DNA from: an uncultured Candidatus Saccharibacteria bacterium
GTDB taxonomy: Bacteria; Patescibacteriota; Saccharimonadia; Saccharimonadales; Saccharimonadaceae
Reading direction: 5' to 3'
DNA length: 64,000 nucleotides
Assembly: GCA_958399925.1 (NCBI GenBank)
Contig: CATXOC010000003.1
Location: 75,546 to 139,545, forward strand
Under the pieces are notes generated by a model that was not told the origin of the DNA, did not search any database, and saw nothing but the letters and a program-made list of their open reading frames with translations. Positions 56,508 to 64,000 of the stretch are shown one piece after another. The position numbers were made by a program, and so were the translations under genes. Position 1 is the first letter of the stretch. Each line of letters opens with the position of its first letter.

Positions 56508-58343
56508 CTAACGCTCAACCGTAAAATCTACTTTAATTTTATCTGCCTTTGGCGCTGTTGACACCCAGAACGGGCTCATTTTGACAGTCACATTGCTCAC
56601 GCCTGAGTCCTTTGATAGTTCAGCCTTGATTTCTTCAGACTTCTTGCCAACTGCATTCGACTTTACTTTGTCTTCATCAATCTGCGGTCCAATATGACCA
56701 GTAGTTTTAGCTGTCACCCTGTATCCATGTTTTACCGCACTGAAGTTACTAAATTTCACACTCTTTAGGCCATTGTCGTAGATCTTCTGATTTTCACCAT
56801 CCGAATTTAGTTTACTGTCTAGAATTTTATTCAAATCATTACGACTAATACCCAGAAGTGAGTAGCCCACCTCAACGCTAACACTTGCCTGGCCACTCGC
56901 AATTTCACCTACTGCCGGTGTTGACTTAGGTCTACCTAGGTTCTGACCAAAGCTATCGCCGACCACAACAGCATTGTCGCCCAACTGTTTCTCTAATTTT
57001 TTCTTCGCTTCATCGACGTCTAACTGATCCTTCAGCTTCTGCATCGCCGAATCAACATCAGATTGCTGCACATACTTCACTGTTTCGCGTGTACCACCCG
57101 CAAAGTCGCCTTTGGCACTGGCTGACACCCTGCTATTACTAAACCCTTGCACCGACATCTTAGTTCCATCGGAAACATTATACTCAGATCCATATTTAAC
57201 AGCCGTTGCCTTGACCGAAGCACATACCTGTTTATCTTCTACACCGTTTGTATCACTCCAGCCCTCTAAACCATTAATTGATGCATCGGTAGTAAACTGA
57301 ACCCCACCAGCATACAACAGAGTTCCCGCTGGAATGTCAACCGTGTTAGTAGCCGTACTAGTTAGCGAAACATTTCTCGTCTGCTTATTACATATATAAA
57401 CACTACCTTTAGCCTTTTCACCTTGTTCGCGCTCGCCAGTCGCATCAAAATTCACCGTTTCAGTTGATTTGCTAATTTTTACTATTGGTGCAACCTCGCC
57501 ATCATTGACGTTTAATTCAGCATCTGGGACTAAACGCAATATAGCCGAAACATCTTTGTTAGTTGTCTTGGCTTTAATGACTATACTGGTGCTAGGTGCA
57601 AATACTACCGCCCATATAATAAAGCCAACTAATAAGATCACAACAGCACCGCCAATCAATAACTTCTTACGAAAATCATTAAAATTTGGAATGTTCTTGT
57701 TTCCCTTTTTCTGTCTATGTGTATTCGTCTTCTTCTGGTAGTCATCGTTAACACCATCAGCGTCAAGGTCATTCTTCATGCGGTCATCATTCTCAATCGA
57801 GGCTACAGCCGCAGACATGCCGTCATTATCACGCTTAGAACCGTCAGACGTATCATCTAAATCGCCAATTGACAAGCTCTTCCCATCAATTACATCATCG
57901 CTCTTTAAATCGTCCGTCGAACTATCAATATCAGGCACAACCGCTTGAGCATTGATATTTTTAGCCACAGGTATACGCAAACCTGCCGCCAGATTCAATA
58001 GCGAGGCATCCGTAGTAACCAAGGCAAGATGCTTTTTTGAGGCTTCAGTAGCCCGACCAATCAATTTTAGATTAACCACGCTATTCAGTGCGCCACGCGC
58101 AGCAGGCGGAACCAATGCTACTACTGGCTCGCTAGACTGCTTTATTCGACTAATAATCGACGTTACATCATCGTCTACGTCAATGTATACGGTATCGCGA
58201 CCTTTTAACTTTGATTGCGTACCCGTGCTCAAATGTGCACTACGTGATGAGTGGTGACTATTTCCAGTACTAGTTGCCTTGTTATTAGTAGCTGTCGATT
58301 TTACACTACTCTTGTGATTATCTATATTATCAAGCCTTGCCAT
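56508..58343 (-). CDS. Membrane protein with baseplate-J/gp47-like domain
   Basis: 611-aa protein. The N-terminal cytoplasmic part has a Ser/Thr/His-rich start, then a small alpha/beta domain (about 48-136, VYIDVDDDVTSIISRIK; HLALVTTDASLLNLAA) and an acidic linker. It has one helix (about 228-249) and a large exported region (250-611) with a baseplate-J/gp47-like beta domain (DIPAGTLLYAGGVQFTT, KGDFAGGTRETVKYVQQSDVD). This combination is known from annotated Patescibacteria, Actinobacteria and Chloroflexi proteins of unknown role. It sits 9 bp after the FtsA-like gene with a GGAG ribosome site, so an envelope assembly or pilus-like role is plausible but unproven. Confidence 0.8.
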   Translation of the reverse strand: MARLDNIDNHKSSVKSTATNNKATSTGNSHHSSRSAHLSTGTQSKLKGRDTVYIDVDDDVTSIISRIKQSSEPVVALVPPAARGALNSVVNLKLIGRATEASKKHLALVTTDASLLNLAAGLRIPVAKNINAQAVVPDIDSSTDDLKSDDVIDGKSLSIGDLDDTSDGSKRDNDGMSAAVASIENDDRMKNDLDADGVNDDYQKKTNTHRQKKGNKNIPNFNDFRKKLLIGGAVVILLVGFIIWAVVFAPSTSIVIKAKTTNKDVSAILRLVPDAELNVNDGEVAPIVKISKSTETVNFDATGEREQGEKAKGSVYICNKQTRNVSLTSTATNTVDIPAGTLLYAGGVQFTTDASINGLEGWSDTNGVEDKQVCASVKATAVKYGSEYNVSDGTKMSVQGFSNSRVSASAKGDFAGGTRETVKYVQQSDVDSAMQKLKDQLDVDEAKKKLEKQLGDNAVVVGDSFGQNLGRPKSTPAVGEIASGQASVSVEVGYSLLGISRNDLNKILDSKLNSDGENQKIYDNGLKSVKFSNFSAVKHGYRVTAKTTGHIGPQIDEDKVKSNAVGKKSEEIKAELSKDSGVSNVTVKMSPFWVSTAPKADKIKVDFTVER

Positions 58344-58352
58344 AGATCTCCG

Positions 58353-59609
58353 TTATATCCTTAGAATTCTATTTAGTTTGTTGCGCAACCCTGTCGTGTC
58401 GTCATTAGCTACTTCCATTGTATCATAACCAACACGTAGCAATCCCATAGCAGTAATAAATGTGTGGTCAACTACATCACCAGTCTGATCCTCAATACCT
58501 ACAACGTCCGCTGGCTCAATATGCTTAATTATTGGACGCCTAGTGAATGGTAAGCCTCGATACCACTTTGACTCCTCTAGACAATCGGTCAATGGCTTAA
58601 GCGAAGAACCTCCACCACACAACAAGAATCTGTTGGGCAGGTGGTCCACAGCATCGAACTCTGATAACGCTAGCTGAACACCCGATATCCAGACATCTAA
58701 AGTCTTGTCAATCGACTCGCCAATTGATTCCTTTACGCTCGGTTTAATCTTCGGGTCGTCTAGATTGACTTTTAGCTTTTCAGCCGCTTCCCGACCAATA
58801 CCTAAGTCATCCGCAATAGTTTTAGTAAACGAACGACCAGCCACGCCAAACATCTGCGTGCCTTCAACGCCACCATCATTAACTACTGCGATGTCCGTGC
58901 TTCCGCCACCGATATCACACAGAATAGCCGTATAGTTCGGGTCGCCATTATTGCCCAACACTGCACGTGCTACTGCAAACGGCTCAGCGGCTACCGCCAC
59001 CAATTCTAGGTTAAGCTTTAGTGCAGTGCGTTCTAGTGCGCCAATGTGCATCATCGGAGCATATGCCGTATATATCTGAATAGCTACGTCACGACCAGTA
59101 AAGCCAATCGGATTCGATACTTTGTAGCCGTCAATATGAATATCTACTATAGCGCTATTAACAAGTTTAACTTCAATGTCTGGTGTGCCAGTCTCGAAAG
59201 CAATCTGTTTCTGTGCCTTGATTGCTGTATTGTCCTGCACCTTTTCAATAATAAGTTGCATTTCTGCGTCATCCAGAGGACGATCAGCTGTAGGCCGCTT
59301 GTAGTGAATTGTCGAAGTAATACCCTTCACAAATTCACCAGCTATGCCGACAACCACTCTGCGCGCCTGTACACCCGCCTGCTCTTCTGCCTGCGTCAGC
59401 GCATCCTCACAGTTCTTTACTACGCCAACAATATCTGATATGGCGCCACCAGACATATTGCCAAATTCCTGCCTAGATTTACCGGCACCAATAATCTGCA
59501 ACGTATCATCGTCGCCCAACTGCGCAATCAGCACCTTAGTATATTCTGTGCCGATATCTAATGCTGCAATATAGTCGTCTGAATTAGACTGCTTTCGAAA
59601 CAGTTTCAT
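58353..59609 (-). CDS. FtsA-like actin-fold ATPase (FtsA/PilM family)
   Basis: 418-aa actin-fold protein with ALDIGTEYTKV, the SHS2/1C domain region (about 85-165), DIGGGSTDIAVV, CGGGSSLKPL and a C-terminal amphipathic helix (GLRNKLNRILRI) suited to membrane binding as in FtsA. It could be the divisome FtsA or a PilM-type pilus assembly ATPase; the GGAISDI and membrane helix favour FtsA. The following gene encodes a bitopic baseplate-J-like protein that could be its partner. Leaderless ATG 6 nt after TGC-TACAAT. Confidence 0.85.
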   Translation of the reverse strand: MKLFRKQSNSDDYIAALDIGTEYTKVLIAQLGDDDTLQIIGAGKSRQEFGNMSGGAISDIVGVVKNCEDALTQAEEQAGVQARRVVVGIAGEFVKGITSTIHYKRPTADRPLDDAEMQLIIEKVQDNTAIKAQKQIAFETGTPDIEVKLVNSAIVDIHIDGYKVSNPIGFTGRDVAIQIYTAYAPMMHIGALERTALKLNLELVAVAAEPFAVARAVLGNNGDPNYTAILCDIGGGSTDIAVVNDGGVEGTQMFGVAGRSFTKTIADDLGIGREAAEKLKVNLDDPKIKPSVKESIGESIDKTLDVWISGVQLALSEFDAVDHLPNRFLLCGGGSSLKPLTDCLEESKWYRGLPFTRRPIIKHIEPADVVGIEDQTGDVVDHTFITAMGLLRVGYDTMEVANDDTTGLRNKLNRILRI

Positions 59610-59615
59610 GATTAT

Positions 59616-59624
59616 ATTGTAGCA
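59616..59624 (-). promoter_or_regulatory. ftsA-like promoter (leaderless)
   Basis: TGC-TACAAT, ending 6 nt before ATG 59609. Confidence 0.65.
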
Positions 59625-59647
59625 TTAATGATTATTTTTAGCACTAG

Positions 59648-61051
59648 CTAAAACTTTTGCTTAGCGCCAGCTTTACTCAGCTCACGCTGATGTTGCATCT
59701 GGGCATTAAACTGCTCACGCCAATCATCAGGCACTGTTATTTCGCGCTTGTACGCTTCCTCTACAGCCAACTCAACCGGAAATCCATAGGTGTCATATAG
59801 CTTGAATATCTCTTCGCCGGTCAGACCGTTACCAGCCAACTTGTCGAATTCCTTCAAACCCTTACGCAAAGTTTGGCGAAAAGCTTTCTCTTCCTTTATC
59901 ATCACAGCTACAATTTCATCGTGATGTTCCTCGACTTCAGGGAAGAAGCTACTATAAATGCCTGCAATTACCGGCACAATCTCAGCCATAAAGTTCTGCT
60001 CTACACCTAGATCAAACGCAAAACGCACTGCACGACGAATCAGACGGCGCATCACATATCCCTGCTGTTTATTACTCGGACGTACACCATCTACTGCCAG
60101 AAAGGTTGCTGCCCTTAGATGATCAGCAATCACTCGCATAGCTTTCTGATTAGATTCGTACTTTTTGCCACTCAATTGTTCTAGCTTGGCAACAATCGGA
60201 GCAAATAGTGATGTACGAAAAACATCCGGAGAGTCAATAGCTGCTGCCGCAATGCGCTCTAGTCCGCCACCAAAGTCCACGTTCTTCTTCGGTAACAGTT
60301 CAAAACCATGCTCACGCCGCACGTATTGCGTAAACACTTGGTTACCAATTTCCATGTAGCGGCCACAGTCACAGTTTGGGTGACACTTTGGACCAAACTT
60401 TGGATCATGTTCGATCTCCGTGAACTCATAGAAGACCTCACTATCTGGGCCGCAAGGATCACCCAATGGAGTAGTTGATGGACCGCCATTCCTACTCCAC
60501 CAGTTCTTGCTACCGTCGTAATAGAAAATACGCTCGCCAGGGTTCATGCCAACCTCGTAGCCATGTTGTTCGCTGCCCATATCGACTGTTTTTGCTTCGA
60601 TACCCCTTGACTCAAACAGCTTCTGCCAAATCATAGCCGCTTCAGTATCACGCGGTACATTGTTATCCTTATCACCCTCGAAGCACGTAACATATAGACG
60701 ATTTGGATCTAAACCAACTATTTCAGTTAAAAATGTCCAAAACCAAGTAATCTGCTCTTTCTTAAAGTAATCACCAAGTGACCAGTTGCCTAGCATTTCG
60801 AAGAATGTTGTGTGGCGATTATCGCCCACCTCGTCAATATCCTGTGCTCGCACACAGGTCTGCGTATCTGCTAGGCGTGTACCATCAGGACAAGGCTGTC
60901 CTAGTAAATATTTCAGTAAGGACTGCATGCCTGATCCAGTAAATAAAGTAGTGTTGTCATCTTTAGGTACAACTGATGCACGCTTAATAATGACATGTCC
61001 ATTTTGTGCGGCGTAATCTAGAAATTTCTGCCTAATATCCTCAGCATTCAT
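59648..61051 (-). CDS. alaS: Alanyl-tRNA synthetase, minimal form without editing domain
   Basis: 467-aa AlaRS; full enzymes have about 870 aa. It contains the class II catalytic core (1 to about 240: TTFFEMLGNWSLGDYFKKEQ, GLDPNRLYVTCFEGD, GPCGPDSEV, DFGGGLERI) and the tRNA-recognition helical domain (about 250-460, GYVMRRLIRRAVRFA, LYDTYGFPVELA). It stops with QHQRELSKAGAKQKF, exactly where the editing domain would begin. The next gene starts 38 bp later and that gap carries no editing-domain remnant, so this is not a recent nonsense mutation. The ATG lies 6 nt after TGA-TAAACT. Confidence 0.92.
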   Translation of the reverse strand: MNAEDIRQKFLDYAAQNGHVIIKRASVVPKDDNTTLFTGSGMQSLLKYLLGQPCPDGTRLADTQTCVRAQDIDEVGDNRHTTFFEMLGNWSLGDYFKKEQITWFWTFLTEIVGLDPNRLYVTCFEGDKDNNVPRDTEAAMIWQKLFESRGIEAKTVDMGSEQHGYEVGMNPGERIFYYDGSKNWWSRNGGPSTTPLGDPCGPDSEVFYEFTEIEHDPKFGPKCHPNCDCGRYMEIGNQVFTQYVRREHGFELLPKKNVDFGGGLERIAAAAIDSPDVFRTSLFAPIVAKLEQLSGKKYESNQKAMRVIADHLRAATFLAVDGVRPSNKQQGYVMRRLIRRAVRFAFDLGVEQNFMAEIVPVIAGIYSSFFPEVEEHHDEIVAVMIKEEKAFRQTLRKGLKEFDKLAGNGLTGEEIFKLYDTYGFPVELAVEEAYKREITVPDDWREQFNAQMQHQRELSKAGAKQKF

Positions 61052-61057
61052 GCTTCT

Positions 61058-61066
61058 AGTTTATCA
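61058..61066 (-). promoter_or_regulatory. alaS -10 promoter (leaderless)
   Basis: TGA-TAAACT, ending 6 nt before ATG 61051; it overlaps the parB stop codon region. Confidence 0.5.
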
Positions 61067-61960
61067 CAGACCTAGAACTTTTGTGATCTGTGCTATTTCG
61101 TCATCGTCCTTATAGCGAATAATGATTGAACCGCCGTGTGCATTAGTACGTTGCACCACGTTCTTAGACTTAAAGCCGAGGCGCTTGGCTAGACTACGAG
61201 TCAAATCGGTCTGCGTCCGTACTGCACGTTTAGCTAGCGTTGTAGACTTAACGCCCTTCCTGCCACTCTCTTTATAACCAATTACAAACTGTTCAGCCTT
61301 GCGAACACTCCATTTGTTCGCAATAATTTCATCCAAAAGTTTTTGTTGCATCTTCGGGCTATTATCAATCGCCAAGATTTGTCTTGCATGTCCTTCGCTA
61401 ATTGTACCTTGGCGCAAGGCATCCTTTGCTGCATCTGGTAGTCCAATCAAACGTATCAGATTTTTAACCGTACTAATTGATTTACCAACTCGCACAGCGA
61501 TATCTTCGTCAGTCAAATTAAATTGATTTTTTAGTTTAACATAAGCCGTCGCAATTTCTAGAGGATTCAAATTCTTACGTTGAACATTTTCAATAATAGA
61601 CAGCTCTAGTTTGTGCTGATCCGATAGCTTCCGTACAATAACCGGTATTCGCGTCAGCTTAGCTATTTTCGCCGCTCGCCAACGCCGCTCGCCAGCTACA
61701 ATCTCAAATTTACCGCCTGGCTTTGGTGCTACCACTAGCGGCTGCAGTAAACCATGCTCTTTAATAGAATCAGCTAACTCGGCTAATTCCTCATCATTAA
61801 ATTCACGTCGTGGCTGATCAGAGTTAGGCTCGATATCTGTCAAAGCTAATAAACGCAGTGCGGAAACTTTTTCATCCTCGGCAGCCGTTATGTCAAAGTC
61901 AGTATCAACCACGTCAGTTGGAATTAACGACGCAAAACTTTTACCTAGTCCTCGTTTCAT
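61064..61960 (-). CDS. parB: Chromosome partitioning protein ParB
   Basis: 298-aa DNA-binding CTPase that loads at parS. It has the ParB/Srx domain (about 38-130, LTDIEPNSDQPRREFNDEELAELADSI, GERRWRAAK), a helix-turn-helix (LTDEDIAVRVGKSISTVKNLIRL) and a C-terminal dimerisation segment. Unusually, the end (about 250-298) resembles a small KorB/Noc-like tail with RYKDDDEIAQI. It lies 6 bp after parA. No parS site was found by eye. Confidence 0.95.
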   Translation of the reverse strand: MKRGLGKSFASLIPTDVVDTDFDITAAEDEKVSALRLLALTDIEPNSDQPRREFNDEELAELADSIKEHGLLQPLVVAPKPGGKFEIVAGERRWRAAKIAKLTRIPVIVRKLSDQHKLELSIIENVQRKNLNPLEIATAYVKLKNQFNLTDEDIAVRVGKSISTVKNLIRLIGLPDAAKDALRQGTISEGHARQILAIDNSPKMQQKLLDEIIANKWSVRKAEQFVIGYKESGRKGVKSTTLAKRAVRTQTDLTRSLAKRLGFKSKNVVQRTNAHGGSIIIRYKDDDEIAQITKVLGL

Positions 61961-61966
61961 TACTGA

Positions 61967-62767
61967 TTATTTCTCCCATCCTAAGCGCTTTACAATCTCT
62001 GCCGTAGCTGCCTTGTAGGCTCTGGCGCCCTTACTAAATCGATCATAAGCACCCACAGGCAAGCCGTGCGACGGCGCCTCGGCCAGGCGTACGTTACGTG
62101 GAATCTTGGTCTCCAAGGTCTTACCTGGAAAGTGCTTCGCTACTTCCTCGTATACCTGTTGTGACAGCGCCGTCCTAGCGTCATACATCGTCACCAATAC
62201 ACCCAGTAGCTCGATAGTTGGATTCAATGACTGACGCACCGCTTTCATAGTTTCTAGTAATTGAGTCAGACCTTCTAATGCGTAAAATTCCGCCTGCACT
62301 GGTAATAACACCTGATCAGCTGCAGCCAGTACATTAACCGTCAATAACGATAGCGATGGCGGAGAGTCAATAATAATTAAATCATAACGATCAGCAACCG
62401 TACGGACGGCATCAGATAAGCGATTAAATCGTCGCTCAGTCGTTGCCAGACCAGCCTCAGCATCTGCGAGCTGTGGTGTTGAAGGTGCAATATCTAGACC
62501 TTTAAATTTTGTAGGTCGTATTGCATCAGCTAGCGTCACCTCACCCGATATAACATCTAGTACAGTCACGGTACCGTTAGGATTGTCGTCCGATTTTAGT
62601 GTCTCTCGATTGACGTCTAGACCCGAAGATGCATTACCCTGCGGATCAAAATCAATCAGCAGTGTGCGCATACCGTGGTTTTTGGTGGCATAGTAGCCAA
62701 TGTTAATCGCCGACGTTGTTTTACCAACGCCACCCTTTTGGTTGATAATTGCGATCACATTAGCCAC
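61967..62767 (-). CDS. parA: Chromosome partitioning ATPase ParA/Soj
   Basis: 266-aa Walker-type ATPase with IINQKGGVGKTTSAIN, LIDFDPQGNASSGL and IDSPPSLSLLTVN, which drives ParB-parS segregation. It starts with GTG after a strong AGGAGG site. A TATAAT box (62793-62798) with a short leader supports its own promoter, though the surface-protein gene upstream ends only 33 bp away. Confidence 0.97.
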   Translation of the reverse strand: MANVIAIINQKGGVGKTTSAINIGYYATKNHGMRTLLIDFDPQGNASSGLDVNRETLKSDDNPNGTVTVLDVISGEVTLADAIRPTKFKGLDIAPSTPQLADAEAGLATTERRFNRLSDAVRTVADRYDLIIIDSPPSLSLLTVNVLAAADQVLLPVQAEFYALEGLTQLLETMKAVRQSLNPTIELLGVLVTMYDARTALSQQVYEEVAKHFPGKTLETKIPRNVRLAEAPSHGLPVGAYDRFSKGARAYKAATAEIVKRLGWEK

Positions 62768-62792
62768 TTACACCTCCTGTAGTTACTATACT

Positions 62793-62798
62793 ATTATA
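62793..62798 (-). promoter_or_regulatory. parA -10 promoter (leadered)
   Basis: TATAAT with a leader of about 20 nt containing AGGAGG before GTG 62767. Confidence 0.55.
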
Positions 62799-62800
62799 TA

Positions 62801-63700
62801 CTATTTTCGAGCAGTCTTCTGTCGGCGCATCAGAAACACTACCGCCAAAGCAGCTAACACCAAGAAACCCACCAGACTAGCCGTCGCCACAGCTATATTA
62901 GAACCAGTAGCTGGCGCACCTGGAGTCTTCGGGTTCTCAGTATTATCGGTTGTATCAGTCGGCGGAGTTGTCGGTTCAGTCTGAAAAACCGGTTGGATCT
63001 TTAACAGCACGTAACCTGAATATGGATAGCAGCTATTTAGATAGCCATTCATTTTGTCGTAGCCTAGTAGAGCACCTGCACCCTCGCCCTTGGCAGTATA
63101 AATATCATCTTGCAAGTCAAAGCCACCATCGTCCTCTGTCTTGTAGTTGTTGTAGTATTTCTGAGACACTACTTTAACATGAAAGTCTTTATTACTCGTT
63201 AGTACAATATTATCCCAAATTTCCTTTGGATTTGCATTTGACGATGATAGATAGCCATTGACTTCAAATTTTTTACCAAACACCGTATTAGCGGTGGGTA
63301 GATTGATGTGCGCACGCACATTTTCCGCCATGTATTTATTCTCTACACCGTTATTATGAACATATAGTTTAACATCGTAAGTATGGCCTTCGCGCATGTT
63401 CATGGTATCAGTCCAGCCGTTCTTCCCATCAGTGCCATAATTATCAGGATTGCTGCCAGCCACCCAGTATTTACTGTCGGCATCGCGAATCCTTAGAAAG
63501 TTGCGTTCATCACCATAATTCGGATTATCAGTAATTGAATTGAATGTAACGTAAGAAGCAGGCTTTTCAATAGTGAAAGTATCACGCTCTGGACCCCAAG
63601 CATTAGCTGATCCTGATATTGCTACGGTTACCACTGTGGCAAACAAAACTCCGCCGAGTGTACACCTCAATGCTTTCTGATTTTTTATTACACTTAACAT
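62801..63700 (-). CDS. Secreted surface protein with APATG sorting-type tail
   Basis: 299-aa protein with a signal peptide (about 1-34, ending SANA) and a mature domain without a recognised family. The mature domain is rich in Asn, Tyr and Asp, with motifs like KYWVAGSNPDNYG and MREGHTYDVKLYVHNNG. A Thr/Pro-rich spacer (240-260) precedes a C-terminal signal of GAPATGS (261-267), one hydrophobic helix (about 269-290) and the basic end RRQKTARK. This has the build of an LPXTG-like sortase substrate. Strong Shine-Dalgarno AAGGAGG; it follows the repeat-protein gene with a 19-bp gap. Confidence 0.85.
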   Translation of the reverse strand: MLSVIKNQKALRCTLGGVLFATVVTVAISGSANAWGPERDTFTIEKPASYVTFNSITDNPNYGDERNFLRIRDADSKYWVAGSNPDNYGTDGKNGWTDTMNMREGHTYDVKLYVHNNGVENKYMAENVRAHINLPTANTVFGKKFEVNGYLSSSNANPKEIWDNIVLTSNKDFHVKVVSQKYYNNYKTEDDGGFDLQDDIYTAKGEGAGALLGYDKMNGYLNSCYPYSGYVLLKIQPVFQTEPTTPPTDTTDNTENPKTPGAPATGSNIAVATASLVGFLVLAALAVVFLMRRQKTARK

Positions 63701-63719
63701 AACATCCTCCTTCTTTATA

Positions 63720-64000
63720 TTAACCTTGTGTCGTCTCGGTCGTTGTCGCCGTCTGCTGTGCTGCTGCCTGAGCTGCCTGCTCAGCGGCTTGCTGCTGAGC
63801 TTGTTCAGCGGCAGCTTGAGCTTGACGTTGTTGCTCGGCGATTTGGGCTTGACGTTGTTGCTCGGCAGCTTGAGCTTGACGTTGTTGCTCGGCGATTTGA
63901 GCTTGACGCTGTTGCTCGGCGATTTGGGCTTGACGTTGTTGCTCGGCGATTTGGGCTTGACGTTGTTGCTCAGCGATTTGGGCTTGACGTTGTTGCTCAG
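63720..64000 (-). CDS. C-terminal end of a protein with tandem EQQRQAQIA repeats (partial)
   Basis: An open frame continues beyond the window edge. It encodes tandem nine-residue units EQQRQAQ(I/A)A, then an Ala/Gln-rich stretch (AEQAQQQAAEQAAQAAAQQ) and a Thr-rich end TATTTETTQG before the TAA at 63720-63722. Charged/Gln/Ala heptad-like content predicts a long stable alpha-helix or coiled coil. No start or function is visible. It is directly upstream of, and probably co-transcribed with, the APATG surface protein, so it may also be an envelope or surface stalk protein. Confidence 0.75.
   Translation of the reverse strand, partial: EQQRQAQIAEQQRQAQIAEQQRQAQIAEQQRQAQIAEQQRQAQAAEQQRQAQIAEQQRQAQAAAEQAQQQAAEQAAQAAAQQTATTTETTQG
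63820..64000. repeat. 27-bp tandem repeat array (coding)
   Basis: Copies of a 27-bp unit begin at 63820, 63847, 63874, 63901, 63928, 63955 and 63982, differing by only a few bases, and continue past the window end. Being a multiple of three, copy-number change would keep the reading frame. Confidence 0.95.

Noticed and set aside
61064..62767. parS site near parAB
   Set aside because: No 16-bp palindrome resembling the canonical parS consensus was found by eye; a motif search of the whole genome would be decisive.
63820..64000. Regular repeats resembling a CRISPR array
   Set aside because: The period is 27 bp with no unique spacers and the repeats are in frame within an open reading frame, so this is a coding tandem repeat.

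Overview
The window is gene-dense bacterial DNA (about 56 protein genes, no gap over 150 bp, no rRNA or tRNA seen). It looks like a Candidatus Saccharibacteria (TM7) / Patescibacteria chromosome. The reasons are the shortened or fused housekeeping proteins, the sparse sugar metabolism (transketolase split in two, ribose-5-P isomerase, ribulose-P epimerase, GAPDH, enolase, lactate dehydrogenase), the absence of amino-acid, nucleotide or respiratory pathways, and several exported proteins of the type expected in a host-attached epibiont. The taxonomic call is inference. The code is standard: TGA is used as a stop (for example at 8281 and 36226) and Trp is TGG, so this is not a UGA-recoding Gracilibacteria/SR1 lineage.

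Layout: 1-8300 carries protein quality control and information processing (clpP, tig, hisS, radA, clpC, nusA), with two identical CIRCE operators in front of clpP and clpC. 8281-16056 holds a modular secreted protein overlapping nusA, the replicative polymerase dnaE, and a small envelope/stress operon ending in a strong terminator. 16092-23618 has uvrB and the sugar-phosphate genes (gap-nudix-rpiB-rpe, then tktN-tktC-pfkB). 23695-25488 is a secreted RCC1-type protein whose sorting-like tail is cut by a TAG codon. 25605-34000 holds the stringent-response enzyme, pyrophosphatase, a phospholipase-D-like protein, VanZ-RDD, an M1 aminopeptidase and an RNase HII-YraN fusion. 34642-40672 has rplS, a thiolation block (iscS-ydcF-mnmA), signal peptidase I and a small exported pair. 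40708-53487 contains obg, uvrC, an ABC binding protein, secG, ldh/eno, dedA, uvrA and exonuclease I. 53557-64000 is an envelope/segregation block: LysM-CHAP hydrolase, mltG, ruvX, a baseplate-J-like membrane protein, FtsA-like ATPase, a very short AlaRS, parB, parA, a sorting-signal surface protein, and the end of a 9-residue-repeat protein that runs off the window.

The strongest window-wide signal is regulatory. About twenty genes that begin transcripts have an extended -10 box (TGn-TAnnnT) ending only 6-8 nt before the start codon, so their mRNAs should begin at or next to the start codon (leaderless). Most genes that follow another gene in an operon have Shine-Dalgarno sequences instead. 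This also corrects several annotated starts. All three UvrABC subunits are present in separate transcription units.
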